Assembly: GCA_003251995.1 (NCBI GenBank)
Contig: QKDT01000085.1
Coordinates: forward strand, 1-5,237
DNA: 5,237 nucleotides
DNA from: Desulfovibrio desulfuricans
GTDB taxonomy: Bacteria; Desulfobacterota; Desulfovibrionia; Desulfovibrionales; Desulfovibrionaceae
Direction: 5' to 3'
This document shows, in pieces, positions 1 through 5,237 of the stretch. The notes under the pieces were generated by a model. The model made no database searches. It saw only the letters and a list, made by a program, of their open reading frames with translations, and had not been told where the DNA came from. Position 1 is the stretch's first letter; each line of letters starts with the position of its first letter. Both the position numbers and the translations under genes were made by a program.

Positions 1-1134
1 CCAGGTATCTAGCACTATGTTGGCTACAGTGTTATCCAGTTGCCCAACAGAACCGCACAATGCGCCTATGGATGTATTAAAAATAACAAAATCCACGTTA
101 CAAAACTGCATCACCTTTTCAATGCCAAGCAATGGAATAACCTTGGCGCTCCAGTTTTCCGTCTTATCTACGGCTAAACTTTGCGCCTGCATCAATCCAC
201 CGCCAGTGACGCCGCTGGCGTGTACAATCCCAGCCACATTTTTATGTTCAGCAAGCACCTCATCCAAAACCTGCATGAGTTCATCCTGCTTGTTGAGGTC
301 GACATAGCGCGGCCTGACAATCGCCCACTCACTGGCGCAGTTCTCCCAGAATTCTGCGGATCGCCGCGTTTTCTGTAGTGGGACAAGTGTTATGCGGCAC
401 TGCTGCTCGGCTGCCTGCCTAGCCAGATCGAGCATGAATGTTCGACCAATGCCGCCACTGCCGCCAAAAACAAGGTAGGCCGCTCCTTCACGCAGATGAA
501 TGTGCTCATTTGTATTTTCAGATTGCTGCACGCATTCAGGTTGCTCCTGCCAAAAAATTCCGGCGCGCACAGCCACAAAAGACGTAAGCGCGGTAGCCGC
601 CATGCGGTTGTTCACAGCCATTTCCACCAAGTCGGCCAGTACCGGGGCGGAAAGCCCTTCTTCCACATCCAGCACGCAAGCAAGGGTATTTCTGGCCTCA
701 AACGGCAGCACACGGGCAGGAGCCAACAAGGCACTTCTGTCAATGGCAGGCAAGGCCGTACCAAAGGCCGCCGCTCCGGAGGTGAGCCAGTAAACACTCA
801 TGGCCTGCCCGTTGGCGCATTCAGCCAGCCAGGCGCACAACTCCGCCGCCTCTCCGCACGTACGCGCCGCAGATGCCAGTGAATTATCGCCTTGTCCGGC
901 AAAACGGCAGTCCACCAATGTATCCGGCAGGGCACTACTGTCCTGCAAATCCGCAAGTGTTTTGAAGATCTGTGCATTCCAGCCACGCTGGCGCAACGCC
1001 TCAGCAACATCCGCCCCATCTTTGCCCAAAAATCCTATAACGCCCTGGGGCATTGCGGGCATTGTCACAGGTATCTGCCGCCAGCAGAGAACGGATATTT
1101 CCATTCCCAGATCCGTTGGCGTCTTGTTGCCCGC
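1..1134 (-). other. Ketoreductase (KR): structural subdomain plus catalytic subdomain, lacking the catalytic Tyr, cut by window edge
   Basis: The structural subdomain starts after the post-AT linker near EISVLCW and contains PARVLPFEARNTLACVLDVE, a stretch typical of these subdomains. The catalytic part begins with the NADPH motif YLVFGGSGGIG (residues 1085-1095). Lys1196 (codon 144-142, in SAKV) and Ser1220 (codon 72-70, in FNTSIGA) are in place. The expected GQxDYxxAN motif instead reads GQLDNTVAN, putting Asn1233 (codon 33-31, AAC) where the catalytic Tyr belongs; Asn1237 is kept. The B-type LDD motif is also absent (GVTGGGL). By KR typing rules, loss of the Tyr suggests a C1-type, reduction-incompetent domain. 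KR identity is sure; inactivity is inferred. Confidence 0.9.
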
Positions 1135-3729
1135 CATCTGCCGTTCAAGCCAGTAACGCTGGCGCTCAAAGGGATAGGTTGGCAAAGGCACAGCGTGCCC
1201 GCCGCCGTTCAGGGCATCTATCTTGGCCCAGTCAGCGCGGCCCCCCTGCTGCCAGAGTTGCCCTATGGCTTCCAGAAGGGCCATATGCTCCCCGGTCTTA
1301 CCCTGTTCTGACGGCATCACGGGAATAATCGGCGAATGTTTTTTGAAGGCCGGATGGCGGCGCAGCATGGCGCTCAGCTTTCGCGATGGGCCAACTTCAA
1401 GCAATACGGCCTCACCCTCATGGCACAATGTGGCTATCTGGTCAGATAGCTGCACCGGGGCACACAACTGGCGAACCCAGTATTCGGCATCCATGGCCTC
1501 AGCTTCTGTGAGCCAGCTTCCTGTGACATTTGAAAGTATGGGCAGTTGCGGCCTGTGCAGCTCGACGCCCTCAAAAGCCTTGCGCAGCAGCGGCATGGCG
1601 AAATGCAGCAGGCTGGAGTGTCCCGCCTTTTCTGCTGCTAGTTTTGAGGACGGCAGGTCTTCCGCATTCAGCGCAGCCTCAAGCGCATTGATTCCATGCG
1701 CAGTGCCGGAGGCAACGCATCCGTTGGGTGTGATCACAGTTGCAATGCTCACCCCTTCTGGCAAAAGGGCTTGCAGCTTTTCTGACGCCATCGGCACAAA
1801 AATCATGGCCCCTGACGGGGACTCGTCAATAAGCCGTGAGCGTTCTGCAATGAGGCGAACGGCATCGTTCTCGGAAAAGACTCCCGCCACGGTTGCGGCT
1901 ACGTACTCCCCTGCCGAATGCCCCATCACAAAGGAGGGCTGTATTCCAAATTCTTGCAGCAGCATCGCCAGCGCGTACTCCACGGCAAACAGAGCAAACG
2001 TACCCAGGCGCGTATCTGTGGACACTTCCTGACGATCAAGCGCCGCAGCCACGTCAATCCCAGTCTCATGCTGAAATAGCGCGCATATTCTATTGAAAAC
2101 ATTTCTAAATTCTGAATGTAGTGCGCAAAGCTCCCTTGCCATGCCCGGATACTGCGATCCGAAACCGGGAAATAGAAAAGCCAAGGGCCGGGCCTTGTCT
2201 GGATCTTCCAGCCTGTTTGCCCGGCGCAACAAAGCCGAAGATTGCAGCGTGCGCAAAAGCGAGTCCGAATCCTGACAAACAAGGCTCAGGCGGCAGGCCT
2301 GCATGTCGCGCCCCAAAAGCAGTGTATGCGCGAGGTCAGCCAGCGGGACAGGATGCGCCTGCCCCCATGCGCTTAGCTCCACCACCTTTTTTTCAAGAGC
2401 GGCAGTGGTTTTGGCGGAAAGGGTAATCAAGGTTGCGCCAGGGGCATCCGTAGCTGTTGGCTCCGGGCCTTCCTCCAAAATCAGATGGACATTGTTGCCG
2501 CCGATACCCAGTGAATTTACCGCTGCAACGCGGGTCTTACCTGCCGCTACTGTCCAGACTTCTGTTTTGCCAGCAATTATAAAAGGGGTAGACTCCAGCG
2601 CCAGCCTCGGATTGGGCGCGTGAAAATCCAGCGAGGCGGGGATAATCTTGTGGTGCAGCGCCAGCGCTGTCTTGATCAGGCTGGCAACGCCTGCGGCTGC
2701 GTTCAAGTGACCTATGCCAGTTTTTACTGACCCCAGGCGACAATACTGGCGGGTAGCGCTTTGGGGAATTGCCCAGGCCTGAGCAAGGGCGGCAACTTCC
2801 ATGGGGTCGCCAATAGGCGTCCCTGTGCCGTGCCCCTCCACAAGGCCAATTTCCAGCGGATCAACACCAGACATAGCCAGAGCATCGGCAATGACCGCCG
2901 CCTGACCAGACACGGATGGCGCGTAAAATCCCGTTTTGTCCGAGCCATCGTTGCCAATGGCATAGCCGGAAATGACGGCATAAATGAGATCCCTGTCGCG
3001 CAACGCATCGTCCAGGCGTTTGAGTACGACAACGCCAACCCCTTCCCCCTCGTTCACTCCACTGGCATCATCGCTGTAGGCGCGGACATGCCCATCGCAT
3101 GAAAGCGGGCCTTCCGGCTCATAGCTGTAGCCTGGGCTTACCCCGGCCTTCAGCCCCGCACCACCAGCCAAAGCCACATCGCACTGCCCGGCGAGAAGAG
3201 CCTGACAAGCCATTGCTGCAGCCGCAAGGGAGGATGAGCAGGCGCTTTGCACTGTCATTGCCGGGCCTTTCAGGTTCAGCTTGTACGCAACACGCGCAGC
3301 CAGATAATCCTTGTCGCTGGCTGCAAGCATATCCACCAGATCAAGGGGCTTGGCGTCCAGAATTCTGTCTGCAAACCGCAGTGCGTAGCCGTTGAAATTG
3401 CAGCTTCCAAAAACTCCAACAAGCTGACCGCTGGCTTTGGGGGCCATGCCCGCATGCTCCAGAGCCGCATACGCGCATTCAAGAAAAATTCGGTGCTGCG
3501 GATCCAGCATTCTTGCTTCGCGCGCGGGAACATCAAAAAATTCGCTATCAAACATTTCTTTGTTTTCGAGCGCAAAGCCGTAGTGAACCAAACCATCGTC
3601 AGCATCGGCAAGCATCTTTCCACCGGAAATTCCGGCTTGCAGATTTTCCCAGAAAGCATCCAGGTTTTCCGCACCAGGAAAGCGCCCAGCCATGCCAATT
3701 ATCGCTATTTTTAAAGAATTTTCTGTCAT
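1..3729 (-). CDS. Type I polyketide synthase module KS-AT-KR (3' end outside window)
   Basis: A frame of 1243 codons runs from the ATG at 3729 to the left edge; I translated it triplet by triplet and found no stop. Domains: KS (residues about 7-425), AT (about 515-806), post-AT linker LPTYPFERQRYW (849-860), KR structural subdomain (about 866-1080), and catalytic KR from 1084 to the edge. An acyl carrier protein should follow outside the window. The module should take the aminoacyl or thiazoline thioester from the upstream NRPS, add one malonyl-type unit by decarboxylative condensation, and offer the beta-keto product to the KR. Key KS and AT residues are present, but the KR has Asn1233 at the catalytic Tyr position. 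There is no room for a C-methyltransferase or dehydratase between AT and KR. The protein starts only about 7 residues before the KS, so a conventional N-terminal docking coiled coil is absent. The handover order resembles HMWP2 to HMWP1, but orthology is not claimed. Confidence 0.97.
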   Translation of the reverse strand, partial: MTENSLKIAIIGMAGRFPGAENLDAFWENLQAGISGGKMLADADDGLVHYGFALENKEMFDSEFFDVPAREARMLDPQHRIFLECAYAALEHAGMAPKASGQLVGVFGSCNFNGYALRFADRILDAKPLDLVDMLAASDKDYLAARVAYKLNLKGPAMTVQSACSSSLAAAAMACQALLAGQCDVALAGGAGLKAGVSPGYSYEPEGPLSCDGHVRAYSDDASGVNEGEGVGVVVLKRLDDALRDRDLIYAVISGYAIGNDGSDKTGFYAPSVSGQAAVIADALAMSGVDPLEIGLVEGHGTGTPIGDPMEVAALAQAWAIPQSATRQYCRLGSVKTGIGHLNAAAGVASLIKTALALHHKIIPASLDFHAPNPRLALESTPFIIAGKTEVWTVAAGKTRVAAVNSLGIGGNNVHLILEEGPEPTATDAPGATLITLSAKTTAALEKKVVELSAWGQAHPVPLADLAHTLLLGRDMQACRLSLVCQDSDSLLRTLQSSALLRRANRLEDPDKARPLAFLFPGFGSQYPGMARELCALHSEFRNVFNRICALFQHETGIDVAAALDRQEVSTDTRLGTFALFAVEYALAMLLQEFGIQPSFVMGHSAGEYVAATVAGVFSENDAVRLIAERSRLIDESPSGAMIFVPMASEKLQALLPEGVSIATVITPNGCVASGTAHGINALEAALNAEDLPSSKLAAEKAGHSSLLHFAMPLLRKAFEGVELHRPQLPILSNVTGSWLTEAEAMDAEYWVRQLCAPVQLSDQIATLCHEGEAVLLEVGPSRKLSAMLRRHPAFKKHSPIIPVMPSEQGKTGEHMALLEAIGQLWQQGGRADWAKIDALNGGGHAVPLPTYPFERQRYWLERQMAGNKTPTDLGMEISVLCWRQIPVTMPAMPQGVIGFLGKDGADVAEALRQRGWNAQIFKTLADLQDSSALPDTLVDCRFAGQGDNSLASAARTCGEAAELCAWLAECANGQAMSVYWLTSGAAAFGTALPAIDRSALLAPARVLPFEARNTLACVLDVEEGLSAPVLADLVEMAVNNRMAATALTSFVAVRAGIFWQEQPECVQQSENTNEHIHLREGAAYLVFGGSGGIGRTFMLDLARQAAEQQCRITLVPLQKTRRSAEFWENCASEWAIVRPRYVDLNKQDELMQVLDEVLAEHKNVAGIVHASGVTGGGLMQAQSLAVDKTENWSAKVIPLLGIEKVMQFCNVDFVIFNTSIGALCGSVGQLDNTVANIVLDTW
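1312..2187 (-). other. Acyltransferase (AT) domain, malonyl-type but unusual specificity motif
   Basis: The N-terminal motif FLFPGFGSQYPGM is followed by the nucleophile motif GHSAGE (Ser605, codon 1917-1915), the carboxylate-binding Arg630 in IAERSR, and the catalytic His704. Ala in GHSAG rather than Gln favours malonyl over methylmalonyl by the usual rules. The specificity motif just before and including the His is KAGH (1618-1629), matching neither HAFH (malonyl) nor YASH (methylmalonyl). Because Arg630 is kept, the substrate should be a dicarboxylic acyl-CoA, most likely malonyl-CoA. It is a cis-acting AT, so this is not a trans-AT system. Confidence 0.93.
2455..3711 (-). other. Beta-ketoacyl synthase (KS) domain, catalytic triad intact
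   Basis: The domain opens with IAIIGMAGRFPGA and closes with GIGGNNVHLILEE. The active-site Cys is residue 164 in SACSSSLAA (codon 3240-3238). The two His are residue 300 in VEGHGTGT and residue 341 in GIGHLNAAAG, with the conserved Lys336 in SVKT. It is an extending KS, not a loading KSQ type, because the Cys is present. Small departures from consensus are Gly299 for the usual Ala in EAHGTGT and Gly338 for the usual Asn in KTNIGHL. Its position after an NRPS means it should accept an aminoacyl-derived substrate. Confidence 0.96.
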
Positions 3730-3730
3730 G

Positions 3731-5237
3731 TTACCTCCTGGGGCGCACACGGGACGCCATGGCGCGGAGCTTTTCAACGCGGCCTTGAGCGTGCCCTGAT
3801 TCTGTGGAACACAGCACTTCGGCATCAATGAGGTGCTTCGCCTGACTGGCTATGGTTGTGTACTGAAAAACAGAAAGAACAGGCACAGGCCGCTGCAATA
3901 CCGCCGTGAGCCGTGTGGATAGCTGCATGGCAAGAAATGAAGTCCCGCCTGCATCAAAAAAAGATACCGATACGCCCGGTCGCGCTCCGTTGAGCACGGA
4001 TGCCCACACATCCGCTATCTGCTGCTGGGCCTTTGTTTCGGGAACAGATGATTCACTGGTGTTGCGCTTGCCCAGCGAGGCCTTTGCCCGGGCAGTCAGG
4101 GTGCGCCGATCAACCTTGCCGTTGGCAGTGAGCGGGAATGTGGATTCCAGGCAAATTTCCGCTGGCAGCCAGGAATATGGCAACCGACCTTTCAGGGCCA
4201 GGCCGATACGCGGGGCGTCCACCTTGTGATCTCCGTCCGGCTGGGCAAAAGCCACGATTTTTCTACCCTGCGAGTGCTCGACCACAACGGCAACGGCCTG
4301 CCGCACACCGGGCATCTCAGCAATGGCGGATTCAATTTCACCAAGCTCAATGCGCATGCCGTTGATTTTTACCTGCGTGTCATCGCGGCCCATAAATTCA
4401 ATATCGCCGTCGGGCAGCATTCTTCCCCAGTCGCCGGTTCGGTAGAGCCGCTCGCCAGTCTGAGGGTGAGAAAAAAACGATCGTTCCGTCAGTTCCGGCC
4501 TGTGCAGATATTCCTGCGCGAGGCCCACTCCCGCGATGTATATTTCTCCGGGTACCCACAGGGGGCATGGCCTCATGGATGCGTCCAGCACGTAGAGCAT
4601 CTGACCGAAAAGCGGCCTTCCATAAGGAACTGTCTTCTGCCCCGGCAAAAGCGCATCCACAACTTTTTCAACTGACCAGATTGCGGCTTCTGTAGCTCCG
4701 CCCATGCTGACCAGACGCGGCTGTTGCGGCAAGGCAAGGATACTGGAGGCCAGTTCTACGGGCAGCCAGTCTCCACTGAGCATAAAAAGACGCAGATGCT
4801 TCAGGCAGCCTCCCGTGGCTTTGGCTGAATCCAGCAGCAATTGCGCCAGCGCCGGCACAGAGTTCCACACAGTAACCTGCGTATGCTCCACCTGCCTCAC
4901 CCACTCCAGAGGTTCAGCAAATTCCGCCTGCTGTGGCAAAACCAAAGCCGCGCCAGCCGCCAGTGTGCCGAAGATATCATAGACGGAAAGATCAAAGTTG
5001 AGTTGCGAAATGCCAAACACCCTGTCATTTGGGCCTACGGCATTTCTGGAATTTACATCCAAAATCGTATTCAGCGCGGATTGATGCGAAACCGCCACGC
5101 CCTTGGGTTTGCCCGTAGACCCAGAAGTAAAAATCACATAGGCCGTGGCTTCCGGATCGACATCCACCGAGGCGTCAGCCGCAACAGCCTGCCCGCTGGG
5201 TTGCTCCTTGCCAGTTCCAGTTGCCCTTGTACTCCCC
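3731..5237 (-). CDS. NRPS C-terminal part: cysteine-type adenylation domain plus PCP (5' end outside window)
   Basis: This is the C-terminal 501 codons of a nonribosomal peptide synthetase; the frame is open to the right edge, so the true start lies outside the window. A GTG at 5167-5165 falls inside the A domain and is not a start. Visible order: A domain from just before motif A3 (TSGSTGKPKG) to A10 (NGKVDR), then a PCP with GGTS, then a tail of about 30 residues ending RVRPRR. The enzyme should activate an amino acid as its adenylate and load it on the PCP phosphopantetheine arm. The specificity residues read DLYNMSMIWK, close to the known cysteine code, so L-cysteine is the likely substrate. 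No methyltransferase, oxidase or epimerase is inserted between A8 and A9. It ends 1 base before the PKS gene, which suggests one operon and direct transfer of the cysteinyl (or thiazoline) intermediate to that PKS. NRPS identity is very secure; any cyclisation domain upstream is inferred only. Confidence 0.96.
   Translation of the reverse strand, partial: GSTRATGTGKEQPSGQAVAADASVDVDPEATAYVIFTSGSTGKPKGVAVSHQSALNTILDVNSRNAVGPNDRVFGISQLNFDLSVYDIFGTLAAGAALVLPQQAEFAEPLEWVRQVEHTQVTVWNSVPALAQLLLDSAKATGGCLKHLRLFMLSGDWLPVELASSILALPQQPRLVSMGGATEAAIWSVEKVVDALLPGQKTVPYGRPLFGQMLYVLDASMRPCPLWVPGEIYIAGVGLAQEYLHRPELTERSFFSHPQTGERLYRTGDWGRMLPDGDIEFMGRDDTQVKINGMRIELGEIESAIAEMPGVRQAVAVVVEHSQGRKIVAFAQPDGDHKVDAPRIGLALKGRLPYSWLPAEICLESTFPLTANGKVDRRTLTARAKASLGKRNTSESSVPETKAQQQIADVWASVLNGARPGVSVSFFDAGGTSFLAMQLSTRLTAVLQRPVPVLSVFQYTTIASQAKHLIDAEVLCSTESGHAQGRVEKLRAMASRVRPRR
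3734..3739 (-). promoter_or_regulatory. Strong ribosome binding site for the PKS gene, inside the end of the NRPS gene
   Basis: The minus strand reads CAGGAGGTAACATG. A perfect AGGAGG lies within the last NRPS codons, the NRPS stop TAA follows directly, and after one C comes the PKS ATG at 3729-3727. The spacer between AGGAGG and ATG is 4 bases, somewhat short. This site fixes the PKS start and suggests translational coupling, with ribosomes ending the NRPS able to restart on the PKS. No other in-frame ATG lies nearby upstream, and the KS homology begins about 7 residues after this start. Confidence 0.88.
3827..4039 (-). other. Peptidyl carrier protein (PCP/thiolation) domain
   Basis: About 70 residues follow the A domain and match a carrier protein: a first helix around QQQIADVWASVL, then the core FFDAGGTSFLAMQL. 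The Ser of GGTS, codon 3940-3938, is the expected phosphopantetheine attachment site. The common form is GGxSL; here the residue after the Ser is Phe. Helix 3 follows with VFQYTTIASQAKHL. The domain would hold the cysteinyl or thiazoline thioester and present it to the KS encoded just downstream. Confidence 0.93.
4075..5237 (-). other. Adenylation (A) domain, predicted cysteine specificity, N-terminal motifs missing
   Basis: Core motifs in order: A3 TSGSTGKPKG (about 5128-5099); A4 FDLSVYDIFG, with its Asp at 4993-4991; A5 GGATEAAIWS; A6 GEIYIAG; A7 YRTGDWGR; A8 GRDDTQVKINGMRIELGEIE; A9 LPYSWLP; A10 NGKVDR, with the catalytic Lys at 4117-4115. Motifs A1 and A2 lie beyond the window edge. By alignment to GrsA, the pocket residues are D235, L236, Y239, N278, M299, S301, M322, I330, W331 and K517. 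The established cysteine code is DLYNLSLIWK; the two differences are Leu to Met. SGDW after the 301 position and GGATEA in place of the usual YGPTE are also typical of cysteine-activating domains. The polar Gly/Ala/Thr-rich stretch at the right edge is read as the variable loop before A3. Confidence 0.92.

Noticed and set aside
866..1134. Possible degenerate dehydratase or methyltransferase between AT and KR
   Set aside because: The region is too short, no HxxxGxxxxP or SAM-binding glycine motif was seen, and the sequence fits a KR structural subdomain.
1223..2032. Plus-strand open frame of 269 codons opposite the AT domain
   Set aside because: It is the antisense shadow of a strongly conserved AT domain. 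The translation is Ser/Ala-rich with no recognisable motif, and such frames are common opposite GC-rich coding sequence.
3238..3240. Possible decarboxylase-type (KSQ) or inactive KS
   Set aside because: The codon encodes Cys164 within SACSSSL, and both His are present, so the KS looks like a normal condensing enzyme.
192..3698. Several short minus-strand frames within the PKS, in other reading frames
   Set aside because: They overlap the continuous PKS frame, which I checked codon by codon without a stop. No frameshift is needed to explain them.
3247..3714. Plus-strand open frame of 155 codons opposite the KS start
   Set aside because: It lies fully antisense to the KS domain, whose motifs are read clearly on the minus strand. 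No independent coding signal is seen.
5165..5167. GTG as a possible start of a free-standing A-PCP protein
   Set aside because: The frame continues open to the right edge, and the GTG lies just before motif A3, so starting there would remove the N-terminal half of the A domain.
5168..5237. Gly/Ala/Thr-rich polar stretch that might be an interdomain linker or a gene boundary
   Set aside because: It is in frame and sits where the variable loop before A3 is expected, so it is best read as part of the A domain.

Overview
The window lies inside a hybrid nonribosomal peptide / polyketide (NRPS-PKS) biosynthetic cluster. Both genes are on the minus strand, so the biosynthetic order runs from the right edge to the left. 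Both are cut by the window: the NRPS lacks its N-terminus and the PKS lacks its C-terminus. No tRNA, rRNA, mobile element, CRISPR array, promoter or terminator could be recognised, and there is no intergenic stretch longer than 1 base. The base composition is moderately GC-rich, the genes are packed end to end, and a strong AGGAGG ribosome binding site is present. This fits a bacterium with tightly coupled operons, probably Gram-negative, but the window alone does not identify the taxon.

Region 5237-3731 (minus) is the last part of an NRPS: an adenylation (A) domain from just before core motif A3 through A10, then a peptidyl carrier protein (PCP), a short basic tail and the stop. Aligning the A domain by eye to the GrsA specificity positions gives D-L-Y-N-M-S-M-I-W-K. 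This differs only by two Leu-to-Met changes from the classic cysteine code DLYNLSLIWK, found in yersiniabactin-, pyochelin- and bacitracin-type enzymes. The module therefore very probably loads L-cysteine, as in thiazoline-forming assembly lines. The cyclisation domain that would make the ring would lie outside the window.

Region 3729-1 (minus) is a type I PKS module. I read all 1243 codons in frame and found no stop. The order is ketosynthase (KS), acyltransferase (AT), post-AT linker, KR structural subdomain, then the catalytic ketoreductase (KR), which runs off the left edge. The KS triad and the AT Ser/His/Arg are intact. No C-methyltransferase, dehydratase or enoylreductase lies between AT and KR.

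Working model: cysteine is activated and tethered on the PCP, probably cyclised with an upstream acyl group to a thiazoline, and passed to the KS for one malonyl-type extension. The most striking feature is that the KR keeps its NADPH-binding glycines and its Lys, Ser and Asn, but has Asn where the catalytic Tyr should be. The beta-keto group may therefore stay unreduced. The layout recalls the HMWP2/HMWP1 (yersiniabactin) handover from cysteine NRPS to PKS, but without the C-methyltransferase and with a suspect KR, so the product should differ from yersiniabactin.
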